Positions 1 to 11,783 of a stretch of DNA of 64,000 nucleotides are shown one piece after another. Position 1 is the stretch's first letter. Every line of letters begins with the position of its first letter. The stretch is from positions 496,001 through 560,000 of the forward strand of contig LR134495.1 in NCBI GenBank assembly GCA_900638155.1, written 5' to 3'. Position numbers and translations under genes: made by a program. Source of the stretch: Mannheimia haemolytica. Its GTDB lineage: Bacteria > Pseudomonadota > Gammaproteobacteria > Enterobacterales > Pasteurellaceae. The notes beneath the pieces are model-generated. The model had not been told where the DNA came from and made no database searches. It was given only the letters and a program-made list of their open reading frames with translations.

Positions 1-2
1 TT

Positions 3-1925
3 GCTGATGTTCGCCCGGAAAGCTTTGCCACCATTGAAGGCTATGTGCAACTTACTGAAGTGCAGTTTGGTAAACGACCGATTTTATCGGTTACACTCTC
101 CGACAGCACCAGCAAAATTATGCTTAAATTCTTCAATTTCAATGCCGGAATGAAAAATAGCCTCGCTACCGGCGTTCGGGTAAAAGCCTTTGGGGAAATT
201 AAGCGTGGGCGATTTATGGCGGAAATTCACCACCCCGAATATCAAATTATTCGGGATAATCAACCGCTTGTGCTGGCTGAAACCCTAACCCCTATTTACT
301 CCACCACAGAGGGGTTAAAACAAACCTCTTTACGGAAATTAACCGAGCAAGCCCTCGCTTTATTAGAGAAAGTGAAAGTTGCCGAGCTGTTGCCTGATGA
401 ATACAATCCGCACAAATACAGCCTAAAAGAGGCGTTGCAGTTATTGCACCGTCCACCGCCGACCATTTCTGCCGAAGTATTGGAAAAAGGCGACCACCCT
501 GCTCAAAAAAGGCTGATTTTTGAAGAACTGCTGGCACACAATTTGGCGATGCAGCAACTCCGTTTAGGAGTAAAACAGCAATATGCAGAGGCACTCACTT
601 ACCAAACCGATATAAAACAGCGTTTTCTCGACAGTTTGCCTTTTAAACCGACCAACGCACAAAGCCGAGTAAGCGCAGATATTGAGCAAGATCTTGCCAA
701 ACCGCACCCGATGATGCGACTGGTGCAAGGCGATGTTGGCTCGGGCAAAACCTTAGTAGCCGCATTAGCGGCACTATTGGCGATTGATAACGGCAAGCAG
801 GTGGCATTAATGGCACCGACCGAAATTCTTGCCGAACAGCACGCCAATAATTTTGCCAACTGGCTTAATCCCTTTGGGATTGAAGTCGGTTGGCTTGCCG
901 GTAAAGTAAAAGGCAAGGCGAGAACCGCACAACTTGAGGCAATCAAAAACGGTGATGTGCAGATGATTATCGGCACTCACGCCCTGTTCCAAGACAATGT
1001 GGAATTTCACCATTTAGCACTGGTGATTATTGATGAACAACACCGTTTTGGCGTACATCAACGGCTGACCTTGCGGGAAAAAGGAGCGAAAGAAAATAAC
1101 TATCCGCACCAGCTCATTATGACGGCGACCCCCATTCCTAGAACACTGGCAATGACGGTCTATGCTGACCTTGATACCTCCATTATTGACGAACTGCCAC
1201 CGGGTAGAACGCCAATCACGACCGTGGTGATTTCTGAAGATCGGAGAGCAGAAATCGTCCAACGGGTGTACCAAGCCTGTAAGCAAGAAAACCGCCAAGC
1301 CTATTGGGTCTGCACCCTGATTGATGAGAGCGAAGTGTTGGAGGCTCAAGCCGCAGCGGCGATTGCCGAAGATTTACAGCGAGCCTTGCCGGATTTACGC
1401 ATCGGGTTAGTACACGGACGGCTGAAACCACAGGAAAAACAAGCAATTATGGCGGAATTTAAGGCAGCGAATTTAGATTTGCTGGTTGCAACTACCGTAA
1501 TTGAAGTAGGCGTGGACGTGCCGAATGCCAGTCTGATGATTATCGAAAATTCCGAACGACTCGGGCTGGCTCAACTCCACCAGTTGCGTGGACGGGTTGG
1601 GCGAGGGGCAACCGCCTCGCATTGCGTATTAATGTACAAACCACCGCTCGGGAAAATTTCCAGCAAGCGGTTACAAGTAATGCGTGATAGCCAAGACGGT
1701 TTCTACATTGCCGAAAAAGATTTGGAAATTCGAGGCACAGGTGAAATTCTCGGCACGAAACAGACCGGAATGGCAGAATTTAAGGTGGCGGATTTAATGC
1801 GAGACCGCAAAATGATTCCGCTGGTGCAACGTTACGCCAAGCAAATTATTAGCGAAAATCAACCGCTTGCAGAGGCATTAATTAAGCGTTGGTTAGACAA
1901 CAAAGCGGAATACACCAACGCTTAA
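3..1925 (+). CDS. recG: ATP-dependent DNA helicase RecG (5' end outside window)
   Basis: RecG remodels stalled replication forks and Holliday junctions. The reading frame is open from base 3, so the true start lies upstream; about 50 N-terminal residues of a roughly 690-residue protein are missing. The first visible residues belong to the wedge/OB domain (strand ending FFNF, then HPEY). The helicase core follows: Walker A GDVGSGKT near base 727, the DEQH box near 1030, and TATPIPRT near 1130. The C-terminal helicase domain carries the QLRGRVGRG motif near 1575. An in-frame GTG at base 45 sits inside the conserved OB domain and is not the real start. The gene ends 22 bases before a convergent nucleoside hydrolase gene. 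Confidence 0.96.
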   Translation, partial: ADVRPESFATIEGYVQLTEVQFGKRPILSVTLSDSTSKIMLKFFNFNAGMKNSLATGVRVKAFGEIKRGRFMAEIHHPEYQIIRDNQPLVLAETLTPIYSTTEGLKQTSLRKLTEQALALLEKVKVAELLPDEYNPHKYSLKEALQLLHRPPPTISAEVLEKGDHPAQKRLIFEELLAHNLAMQQLRLGVKQQYAEALTYQTDIKQRFLDSLPFKPTNAQSRVSADIEQDLAKPHPMMRLVQGDVGSGKTLVAALAALLAIDNGKQVALMAPTEILAEQHANNFANWLNPFGIEVGWLAGKVKGKARTAQLEAIKNGDVQMIIGTHALFQDNVEFHHLALVIIDEQHRFGVHQRLTLREKGAKENNYPHQLIMTATPIPRTLAMTVYADLDTSIIDELPPGRTPITTVVISEDRRAEIVQRVYQACKQENRQAYWVCTLIDESEVLEAQAAAAIAEDLQRALPDLRIGLVHGRLKPQEKQAIMAEFKAANLDLLVATTVIEVGVDVPNASLMIIENSERLGLAQLHQLRGRVGRGATASHCVLMYKPPLGKISSKRLQVMRDSQDGFYIAEKDLEIRGTGEILGTKQTGMAEFKVADLMRDRKMIPLVQRYAKQIISENQPLAEALIKRWLDNKAEYTNA

Positions 1926-1947
1926 ACAGGAGAGAGGATTATTTAGA

Positions 1948-2880
1948 TTACGGCAGGTTTTTCACCGACTCAATGACCAAATCCCAAAAACGGGATTTGT
2001 CTAATTTTTTCGCTACCCAAGTATTACACTGTTTTGGCGGGTAGCGGAAATCCGCCACCGTCATACCCAATGTGTGCGTGCCTGTGAGCTCAATATTGAC
2101 GGGCACTTGCTGAACTTCAATCAGGCTTGGGTCAATCACATACGCCACCGCACAGGCATCGTGAACCGGTGGAGCATCAAAGCCTTGAGCCTGTTTATAC
2201 ATTTTGGCAAAGAACGCCAGCAATTCTACCACAAATTGCCCCGATTGGCTGTTTAATGCCTTAAAGCGTTCAACCACATCGGGGGTCGCAAGAGCTTGGT
2301 GAGTTAAGTCTAAGCCGACCATTGTCACTTTCCAACCGGCATTAAACACAATATGAGCAGCTTCCGGGTCAATTTTAATATTAAATTCTGCCACCGCACT
2401 CCAGTTGCCGGTGTGATAACCACCGCCCATCAGCACCACTTCTTTCACTCTTTCAATAATACTAGGCTCAAGGCGGGCAGCTAAACCAATATTGGTTAGC
2501 CCACCGGTCGGCACTAAGGTAATGCTTTTCTCCGGGTGCGACATTACCAAATCAATAATTAATTGAGCAGCGTGTTTTTCCTCAAATTGTCGGGTAGATT
2601 CTGGGAGTACAGGCCCATCCATTCCCGAATCACCGTGAATATCCGGGGCATTTTCCACTTCACGCACCAGCGGTCTGGCACAACCTTTGGCAAAAGGAAC
2701 GTTGCAAATATGAGCAATTTCCGCAACCGCCAACGCATTACGCGATACTTTTTCTAAAGTTTGATTGCCTACCACCGTAGTCACTGCCAACAAATCAATA
2801 TTAGGATTCCCCCAAGCGAGCATCATCGCAATCGCATCGTCATGCCCCGGGTCACAATCTAAAATAATTTTTTGAGCCAT
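1948..2880 (-). CDS. Ribonucleoside hydrolase (RihA/RihB, IunH family)
   Basis: This is a 310-residue member of the nucleoside N-ribohydrolase family, which splits nucleosides into base and ribose for salvage in the cytoplasm. The N-terminal DCDPGHDDA motif (residues 8-16) supplies the calcium-binding aspartates. IHGDSGMDGP, LVPTGGLTNI, AEFNIKIDPEAA and the late PVHDACAV motif complete the family signature. It resembles both E. coli RihA and RihB, which prefer pyrimidines, so I leave the symbol blank. The ATG is preceded by a good AGGAG. It is convergent with recG and lies downstream of the phosphohexomutase gene on the same strand, with about 50 bases between them. Confidence 0.9.
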   Translation of the reverse strand: MAQKIILDCDPGHDDAIAMMLAWGNPNIDLLAVTTVVGNQTLEKVSRNALAVAEIAHICNVPFAKGCARPLVREVENAPDIHGDSGMDGPVLPESTRQFEEKHAAQLIIDLVMSHPEKSITLVPTGGLTNIGLAARLEPSIIERVKEVVLMGGGYHTGNWSAVAEFNIKIDPEAAHIVFNAGWKVTMVGLDLTHQALATPDVVERFKALNSQSGQFVVELLAFFAKMYKQAQGFDAPPVHDACAVAYVIDPSLIEVQQVPVNIELTGTHTLGMTVADFRYPPKQCNTWVAKKLDKSRFWDLVIESVKNLP

Positions 2881-2932
2881 TATTGTCTCCTTTAAAAAAG
2901 GGAGAGCCTAAGCTCTCCCTAAATTAATGCCA

Positions 2933-4585
2933 TTAGCAGTCTTGTTTGCCGTATTCTTCTTGGCGAAGCAGCGAACGCACGCTTTCGTCAAACTGAGCCA
3001 ACACTTGCTCTGCGTTTTCAGCGTCTTTGCCTCGAGCATCTAAATAGAATTTAATTTTCGGCTCAGTACCTGAAGGGCGAGCAATCAAGCGGCTGCCATT
3101 TTCCAACACAAACACTAAAATATCATTTTGGCGTGTGGTTTTGGTATGGTCGATAAACTCAGCCACTTTAAAGCCACCAATTTCGCTTGGCGGATTGTTG
3201 CGTAACGCCGTCATTAATTTGCCGATTTCGGCTAAATCGCAAACTCTTATCGAAATTTGACCGCTTACATAAGCTCCAAACTCTTTTACAAACTCGGCGG
3301 TGTAATCCGCAAGGGTTTTGCCCTCTTGTTTGAGGCTGCAAACTAAGTCTAAGAACATAATAGCAGCGGAAATACCGTCTTTATCACGCACTTTGTCTGG
3401 GTCAACCAAATAACCTAAGGCTTCTTCAAAACCAAATAATAGGTTTTCGACTTTGCCGATATATTTAAAGCCGGTTAAGGTTTCTTCCGAGCTTAGACCA
3501 TATTTTTTCGCAATTTCAGCTAACGCCGGAGAGGATACTAACGAGCAAGCCAACACGCCTTGTTTACCTTGTGCGTGGAATTGTTTGGCTAAATACCAGC
3601 CTAAGAAGCAACCGATCACGTTGCCGTGCAGTGGTTTCCAATTGCCTTGTGCATCAGGCACGGCTACCGCTAAACGGTCAGCATCCGGGTCGTTGGCGAT
3701 AATAAATTCGGCATTTTTCTCTTTCGCCAGTTTAATCGCTAAATCTAACGCCCCTTTCTCTTCCGGGTTCGGGAAATTAACCGTTGGGAATGAACCGTCC
3801 GGCTGAATCTGCTCACTAACTAAATGCGGTTGTGGTAAGCCGGCTTTTTCTAACGTTTTGCTTAACACTTCATAGCCCACACCGTGCATTGCGGTGTAAA
3901 CGTAGTTTATTTCGGCTTTTGGCTGTTTGGCTAGTGAGGCGGTTTTCTCAATATAAGCATTTACCACTTCATCGTCTAACACCGTGAAATCTTGGCTACG
4001 AGGTAAATCACGAATATCGCCTGCTGCTACTTTATCAATCAGAGCAGCAATTTCTTTATCTGCCGGCGAAACAATTTGTCCACCACCGTTGGCTTTACCT
4101 AAATAAACTTTATAGCCGTTATCTTCCGGTGGGTTGTGGCTTGCTGTTACCATCACACCGGCTGTGGTATCAAAATATTGAATCGCATAGGCAAGCACTG
4201 GTGTTGGCAATTTGCGAGGAAGCAGGTACGTTTTAATGCCTGCCGCTGCCATAATTTCAGCGGTGTCACGGGCAAACACATCGGAATTTTTACGACCGTC
4301 ATAACCAATCACAATTGACGGTTCTTTATCATAACCTTTAATAAACTCAGCTAAACCACCGGCAGCTTGTGCCACTAAAACACGGTTCATTCCCATTGAG
4401 CCGGCTTGTAAGCGACCACGTAAACCCGCCGTACCAAACTGCAGACGTCCGTCAAAACGAGCGGTTAATTCTGCTTTTGCTTTCTCATCCGATTCTGCCG
4501 CTTGAATTAACTGCTCTAATTCCGCACGGGTTTCCGCATCGGGGTCTTGGGCAAGCCAGTTTTGGGCAACGTCAAAAATAGTCAT
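2933..4585 (-). CDS. Phosphomannomutase/phosphoglucomutase family (YhxB/ManB-like)
   Basis: A 550-residue alpha-D-phosphohexomutase, the long form related to H. influenzae HI0740 and the PGM2 group. The phosphoserine motif TASHNPPEDNGYK is near residue 146, the metal-binding NDPDADR near residue 299, and the C-terminal phosphate-binding RPSGTEPKIK near 505. These enzymes interconvert hexose (or pentose) 1- and 6-phosphates. It directly flanks the capsule locus and could help supply sugar-1-phosphate for UDP-galactose, but it looks like a conserved housekeeping gene with normal base composition. Substrate preference cannot be read from the sequence. Confidence 0.9.
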   Translation of the reverse strand: MTIFDVAQNWLAQDPDAETRAELEQLIQAAESDEKAKAELTARFDGRLQFGTAGLRGRLQAGSMGMNRVLVAQAAGGLAEFIKGYDKEPSIVIGYDGRKNSDVFARDTAEIMAAAGIKTYLLPRKLPTPVLAYAIQYFDTTAGVMVTASHNPPEDNGYKVYLGKANGGGQIVSPADKEIAALIDKVAAGDIRDLPRSQDFTVLDDEVVNAYIEKTASLAKQPKAEINYVYTAMHGVGYEVLSKTLEKAGLPQPHLVSEQIQPDGSFPTVNFPNPEEKGALDLAIKLAKEKNAEFIIANDPDADRLAVAVPDAQGNWKPLHGNVIGCFLGWYLAKQFHAQGKQGVLACSLVSSPALAEIAKKYGLSSEETLTGFKYIGKVENLLFGFEEALGYLVDPDKVRDKDGISAAIMFLDLVCSLKQEGKTLADYTAEFVKEFGAYVSGQISIRVCDLAEIGKLMTALRNNPPSEIGGFKVAEFIDHTKTTRQNDILVFVLENGSRLIARPSGTEPKIKFYLDARGKDAENAEQVLAQFDESVRSLLRQEEYGKQDC

Positions 4586-4732
4586 TTTTTTACTCCTATG
4601 TAATTTAATTATCCTGTTTAGATTAGACTAAAGTGCCTTGATTTAAAAGGCTCTCTTTGCTTTTTTGTGATCTAGTTATCAAATAAAAAACAAGCAAACG
4701 GTTGCTATTTCTATTTTAGATGATAAAAAAGA

Positions 4733-4790
4733 ACAAGCGGTCATATTTCACAAGTTTTTCGCAAAAAACTCTCAAAATATAACCGCTTGT
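4733..4790. repeat. 58-bp inverted USS pair at the left capsule boundary
   Basis: An inverted pair of uptake signals (ACAAGCGGT ... ACCGCTTGT) forms an imperfect hairpin just downstream of the kpsS stop codon, with T-rich sequence, so it probably ends that transcript. Its right arm (4761-4790) is identical over 30 bases, in the same orientation, to the right arm of the hairpin at 18498-18555 on the other side of the capsule locus. Confidence 0.85.
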
Positions 4791-4804
4791 ATAACCTTGT
4801 ATCG

Positions 4805-6022
4805 TTATGATTTATTGTAAGGATATCGAAGAATCACTTTATTATAAAAATTACCGTTAATGTGTGTTTTATGTAAATGATATTGCCTATATCCTTTAAA
4901 AACCTCAGTATTTGGTGGTTGTGGATTGATCCAAAAAGCAGCTAAGTCTTGTTGATCTGTTAAGCCATCAAAATCATAGTTAGCTCTACCTAAGGTTTTC
5001 ACCGGCATATTGTGTAACAATGCGGAAAGGCCACTTGTTGAATTCAATGTCACCATACCTTTTCCATGTCGTAAAAATACCGGTAAAGGAACATCGTGAA
5101 TATAAAAAACTCTGCCGTTTAATTGAGGATATTTTTCCAAGAATTCATAAATCACTATTTTATAATCTATAAACCCTCTATCCATTGGGTGATGTTTAAT
5201 AATTAAATTCAAATGTGTTGGTGCGAACTTAGCAAAGGAATTTAATACTTCTCTTAAAAAAACCTCAACGCTTTTTTGGTCACAATGTACTCTCACTTGA
5301 GTATCATCATAAACCTGTAATGGCACGATGAAAAATTCACCGAACTCGCCTTGCTCAACCCGCTTTGCAAAACCACTATCATGTACCCAGTAACGAAGTC
5401 TCTTAATAGCCGATCTTGTCCACAAATTAACGTAATATCCTATATTGATAAAACGGTGATGTTGATATTTAGAGTAAATTTTTCGCTTTTTATAGGCATT
5501 CCAATAATAGAATATTGCTTTGCTTGCCATCTTTTTAAAACCTTTAGACACTTTTTCAGGCTCATTTAACTTAGGTAATGTCGAATAAGGCAAAAAGAAA
5601 GATGAATTTCTTTGTAGAGGAGAAAATGCGTTTACACCCCATTTTTCAAGTGTAATATATTCGGGGCGGAAATATCCTTCTTCAAACGCCCAGAAAATAA
5701 TATCCAATTTTTGGCAAACATTTTTAGCTACCTTATGGTAATAACGATTATCGCCAAAACATAATATATTATCTATTTGATGCTTTTTACAAAAATCAAT
5801 TAAATAATCTTCAAAACTATCTAAGTTTTCATAATAAGGAAATGTATTAGCTTTATTATTTGGATAAAAATACTCATCTCCACCATTAAAATTTAATTTG
5901 AATACCGTTTTTTTCTCACTTTCTAGCCAAAGTGCAAAATCAGTAAAAAAAGAACCTATTGGGCCTTGCAATAATAAAATACGCTGACTATTATTAATTA
6001 GCTCATCTAAATAATGTTCCAT
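4805..6022 (-). CDS. kpsS: Capsule lipid-linker Kdo transferase, KpsS/LipB/HcsB family
   Basis: A 405-residue KpsS-type protein. In E. coli, KpsS adds the first beta-Kdo to phosphatidylglycerol, starting the poly-Kdo linker that anchors ABC-exported capsules. The family signature EEGYFRPEYITLEKWG is near residue 112, KHHPMDRG near 278, and a conserved TLNSTSGLSALLH block near 328. The start follows AAGGAAT. It is the last gene of the leftward capsule transcript, 18 bases after kpsC. The Pasteurellaceae names phyB (M. haemolytica) and hcsB (H. influenzae) denote the same role. Confidence 0.9.
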   Translation of the reverse strand: MEHYLDELINNSQRILLLQGPIGSFFTDFALWLESEKKTVFKLNFNGGDEYFYPNNKANTFPYYENLDSFEDYLIDFCKKHQIDNILCFGDNRYYHKVAKNVCQKLDIIFWAFEEGYFRPEYITLEKWGVNAFSPLQRNSSFFLPYSTLPKLNEPEKVSKGFKKMASKAIFYYWNAYKKRKIYSKYQHHRFINIGYYVNLWTRSAIKRLRYWVHDSGFAKRVEQGEFGEFFIVPLQVYDDTQVRVHCDQKSVEVFLREVLNSFAKFAPTHLNLIIKHHPMDRGFIDYKIVIYEFLEKYPQLNGRVFYIHDVPLPVFLRHGKGMVTLNSTSGLSALLHNMPVKTLGRANYDFDGLTDQQDLAAFWINPQPPNTEVFKGYRQYHLHKTHINGNFYNKVILRYPYNKS

Positions 6023-6040
6023 TCCAAATTCCTTGCACGG

Positions 6041-8131
6041 CTATTTAGTATTAGATGTATATTTAAACGCTCGATAAAGATGTTGTAGCTTCCCATACTG
6101 TTTACTTACCCAAGAACGTTTAATTTCTTGATTCACTAGATTATTTTTTTGTTTTTCCAATAAATTTATTGCTTGATTGGCATCAATAAATCTTCCTTGT
6201 ATCGGATCAACATACAGAGGATAATATATTAATGTTGCTGCAATTAACTGTGGTAATGTTAAAGATTTACCCCTGCGTTCCAACTTCAATAAATCTTCCG
6301 TCAATCCCCAACCTGCATAGAACGGTAACCCATAACAATATACTTTTTTACCTCTTAATAGTGCCTCAAAACCGGCTAAAGAAGTCATTGTATGTACTTC
6401 ATCAACTTTAAGAATACAATCTAAAATATTGGCGTTATCTATAATTTGATCAGCAAACTGAAGTGTTTCCTTCGTTACAATTTGGCCAACCCGATTACCA
6501 CTTACGACATCAGGATGAGGCTTATAAATAATATACGCATCCGGATTCAATTCCCTGACTTTTCTCAGTAAATCCGCATTTTTCTTAATTTGTGGAGAGC
6601 CTGATTTGATCGAAGCGTCATCTTCTACCTGCCCCGGTACAAGAATTATTTTTTTACCTTGAGCATTAAATTTTACATCGCCACCGCCCACATTATATTT
6701 TCCAATATGGCTAACCACTAATTTCTGCCTTAATGTTTCAGCATAAGACAAATCAGTTTCAGAAAAATGCTCTGCACTCAATAAAATTTGTTCTAATCGT
6801 GAAGTGTTCTCTGCATTAAAATAAATGCCTAAATCATCGACTACTAAAGAAAGCGGTGCAACTAAATTAGCGCCTAGTCCGACAGAGCGAATGAATCCAT
6901 CTTCCATTCTTAACAATGGAATATTATTCTGCTGTGCAAATTGCAAGACATCCGCTTTACCATTGCTCCAAACTAAAATTTTTGCATTATCTGCAAGCGG
7001 TCGTTTTTTTAAAGAATTTAGCGAACGAACAAAATGTAATCGACATTGTGGCAAATTAAAAAACGGCTTAATTACCGCCTGTTTCCATAGCGACATACCA
7101 ATACAGTATAGATTCCCACTTAAGCGCTGATTTAATCTTTTGGCTTTATATAGATAATCGATGACATCAAAAATAGAGCCTTTCTCACCGGTATTCGGAT
7201 TAATATAACGGCTGTAATCAAAATACGCCGCATAAAAAAGTTGCAGTAATGAACGATCTTTCCGTCTATTTTGTTGAACTAATAGTTGAACAGCTTCGTT
7301 ACGATCATCTGTTACCCCCCAACCGGCAAACCAAGGCACACCAAAGGTAATCACTTTTTTGCCTAAGAGTAACGCTTCAAACCCCATTTGCGAAGTTACG
7401 CAATAGACTTTCTCACACCATTTAATCAAACTTGCAGGATTCACATCTTCGGTGATAATACGGACTCTCTCAGCATATTGTGACAAATCGGTCAAGTAGC
7501 CTTTTTTCTTGCCACTTAATACATCAGGGTGGGTTTTTACCCAAATTTGAGCCCCTGGATTTTCACGGATTGCCGCTTCCAACATTTTATTGAAATCAAC
7601 TTCACTTGCCTGACCATATTTCACCGCCATATCTCCAAAGGTTTGGTCAATAACTAACACAATTTTTTCTTTGGCAGAGGGGATTTCACTAAAATCTAAT
7701 GCGTGATTATATTTAGAAAGCTGATAAGTTAAGATTTGGTACAAAGCTTTCTCTGCAAGCTTAATTTGCTCTTGATCCTGCAAAGGTTGTTCAAGCAGGA
7801 ATTTTTCTAAACGGGAAGGACGAGTAGTATCGTAATAAATCCCAATATCGTCATACACTAAAGAAAAAGGCGGATAGCCTTTTACACCTAATCCTAATGA
7901 GCGTAAAAAGCCGTCCTCTAATGCGACATAGGGAATGTGGTGTTTTTTTGCATAATCCCTTGCTTTTACCGTTGAAGGGCGAAGCCCCCAGCCGATGATT
8001 TGATCTACTTTAGTTTTAGAAATAAACTTAACAGTAAAATAAGATTTTTGGATTAGAATGCTTTCAGGTAAAAAACTCTGCAAAAAAGGGATTTTAAAAA
8101 TCCCTTGAGAAAAGATAAAAGAATGATACAT
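6041..8131 (-). CDS. kpsC: Capsule poly-Kdo linker transferase, KpsC/LipA/HcsA family
   Basis: A protein of about 696 residues made of two tandem related modules, as in E. coli KpsC, whose halves alternately add beta-2,4 and beta-2,7 Kdo to the lipid linker. The duplication is plain: EDGFLRSLGLG near residue 72 and EDGFIRSVGLG near 410; SLVYDDIGIYY and SLVVDDLGIYF; then GFEALLLGKKV...FAGWG and GFEALLRGKKV...YAGWG. I chose the ATG at 8131; an in-frame TTG two codons upstream is possible. It lies 25 bases downstream of glf and upstream of kpsS, forming region 3 of the capsule locus. Confidence 0.92.
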   Translation of the reverse strand: MYHSFIFSQGIFKIPFLQSFLPESILIQKSYFTVKFISKTKVDQIIGWGLRPSTVKARDYAKKHHIPYVALEDGFLRSLGLGVKGYPPFSLVYDDIGIYYDTTRPSRLEKFLLEQPLQDQEQIKLAEKALYQILTYQLSKYNHALDFSEIPSAKEKIVLVIDQTFGDMAVKYGQASEVDFNKMLEAAIRENPGAQIWVKTHPDVLSGKKKGYLTDLSQYAERVRIITEDVNPASLIKWCEKVYCVTSQMGFEALLLGKKVITFGVPWFAGWGVTDDRNEAVQLLVQQNRRKDRSLLQLFYAAYFDYSRYINPNTGEKGSIFDVIDYLYKAKRLNQRLSGNLYCIGMSLWKQAVIKPFFNLPQCRLHFVRSLNSLKKRPLADNAKILVWSNGKADVLQFAQQNNIPLLRMEDGFIRSVGLGANLVAPLSLVVDDLGIYFNAENTSRLEQILLSAEHFSETDLSYAETLRQKLVVSHIGKYNVGGGDVKFNAQGKKIILVPGQVEDDASIKSGSPQIKKNADLLRKVRELNPDAYIIYKPHPDVVSGNRVGQIVTKETLQFADQIIDNANILDCILKVDEVHTMTSLAGFEALLRGKKVYCYGLPFYAGWGLTEDLLKLERRGKSLTLPQLIAATLIYYPLYVDPIQGRFIDANQAINLLEKQKNNLVNQEIKRSWVSKQYGKLQHLYRAFKYTSNTK

Positions 8132-8156
8132 TTTCAATGTAAATAATTCAGGTAAT

Positions 8157-10287
<2,131 letters not shown>

Positions 10288-10293
10288 TTTTTA

Positions 10294-11016
10294 TTATCTA
10301 CAAGTCCTTGGGCGAGGTTTGCCTGTTTTTAAAATAACATCAGGAGCATATCCTAAATGCTCATATAATTCTCGATGTTTAGGTATTCTCATCTTTAGCA
10401 TTCCCTCTATATTATTAATATGATTATATACAATCTCTTGAGATTTAATATAATCAAGATGATGATCATCATTTTTTCTAACAAAGCGAGGAGCACTAAT
10501 TGGGTTATTATTTGAATCTATTAATGCATATAAGCAATTAATGGTTGGAATAATCTCTGAAATTCTATTTGCAAAATCTAACATCAAATTTCCTCTTACT
10601 TTGTATGGTAAAGGAGGATAATCCCAGTAACCATCTTTAAGACCTGTTGGGGGGGCTGTGAAAACAGCAAAAATATTATAAAATCCCATATTATTCAAGA
10701 ATTTCTTCAGTTCTAATAGTCCTTCACACATTTCATTTAAAAAAAGAGGAATATCATAATAATGTTGATGATACATTTTATAAGGTAAATTAAAATCAAT
10801 ATCTACATTACCAAAATGAAGAAATATATTTGTGTCTTTAGAAAGACTTTTAAGATAAGGAATATAAGGCTCCATATCTTTATTAGATTTTTTCAAATTT
10901 CTTAATCCTCTTGCACTCCAACCAGATGCCCAAAATGGGTAATATTGAGGATTATTCCCAAATATATAATCAAACACTTCGGAGGAAGATGAACCAAAAA
11001 CAATAATATTACGCAT
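10294..11016 (-). CDS. SGNH-like capsule-locus protein, paralogue A
   Basis: A 240-residue protein I do not recognise by name, the last of three tandem paralogues. A GDS-like block I reads FGSSSSE (residues 7-13), where the first aspartate is replaced by Ser. The shared block FWASGWSARGL is at 28-38, a G-x-x-D block (FGNVD) at 68-72 and DDHHLDY at 183-189. The order matches SGNH/GDSL hydrolases and the GDSHT...GEID proteins of glycan loci. It ends in Thr-Cys-Arg, as do both neighbours. There is no signal peptide or membrane segment, so it is cytoplasmic. It may modify capsule precursors (for example O-acylation), but that is inference. Confidence 0.6.
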   Translation of the reverse strand: MRNIIVFGSSSSEVFDYIFGNNPQYYPFWASGWSARGLRNLKKSNKDMEPYIPYLKSLSKDTNIFLHFGNVDIDFNLPYKMYHQHYYDIPLFLNEMCEGLLELKKFLNNMGFYNIFAVFTAPPTGLKDGYWDYPPLPYKVRGNLMLDFANRISEIIPTINCLYALIDSNNNPISAPRFVRKNDDHHLDYIKSQEIVYNHINNIEGMLKMRIPKHRELYEHLGYAPDVILKTGKPRPRTCR

Positions 11017-11046
11017 AATTAATCTAAATGATACCTTTTAATAACA

Positions 11047-11766
11047 TTATCTACAAGTCCGTATTCTAGGAGAATTATCCCTTAAAATAGATTTAATATG
11101 CTTAGGCACATGTACATACAATTCAGTATGTTTAGGACTCCTTTGTTCTAAAATCCCATCAATTTCTAATAAATTAGAATAAATTACATCTTGTGCTTTT
11201 ACATAATCAATATGGTGATCATTCTTATTTCTAAAAAATGAATAAGCACAAACAGGATTATCTACCGATTCAATTAAAGAATAAAAACAATCAATCATAG
11301 GAATAGACTGAGATAAAATTTTTACAAAATTTAAGTATAAATTTCCTCTTGTTTTATGAGGTAGAGAAGGATATGCCCAATATACATCAGGTAATCTTAT
11401 AGGAGCTATAGGAAGAGCCGCATATATATTTGAAAAACCTAATTTATTCAGGTAATCTCTCAATGCTAAAATACCTTCACACATTTCCTCTATAAATTTA
11501 GGAAAGTTATAAAATCTTTGATTATGGATTTTATAAGGTAGATTAAAATCTACATCTCCAAAGCACAGGATTATATTTGCATCTTTTGATATTTTTGATA
11601 AGTAAGGAATATAAGGCTTCATTATATTATTAGACTCTTTTACTTCTCTCAATCCTCTTGCACTCCAGCCAGATGCCCAGAACGGATAATAACTAGGATT
11701 GTCACCAAAAATATAATCGAATACCTCAGCTGATGATGTTCCAAAAACTACTAATTCTTTATACAT
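11047..11766 (-). CDS. SGNH-like capsule-locus protein, paralogue B
   Basis: A 239-residue paralogue, closest to copy A along its whole length. Block I reads FGTSSAE (residues 8-14), then FWASGWSARGL at 29-39, FGDVD at 69-73 and NDHHIDY at 182-188, ending PRIRTCR. The candidate serine and the paired histidines are kept, but the usual block III asparagine is not. It is cytoplasmic by sequence. It lies 17 bases after copy C and 30 bases before copy A on one transcript. Function is unknown; the alternatives are a capsule acyltransferase or esterase, or a non-catalytic partner. Confidence 0.6.
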   Translation of the reverse strand: MYKELVVFGTSSAEVFDYIFGDNPSYYPFWASGWSARGLREVKESNNIMKPYIPYLSKISKDANIILCFGDVDFNLPYKIHNQRFYNFPKFIEEMCEGILALRDYLNKLGFSNIYAALPIAPIRLPDVYWAYPSLPHKTRGNLYLNFVKILSQSIPMIDCFYSLIESVDNPVCAYSFFRNKNDHHIDYVKAQDVIYSNLLEIDGILEQRSPKHTELYVHVPKHIKSILRDNSPRIRTCR

Positions 11767-11783
11767 AAATAATCCAACTTAAT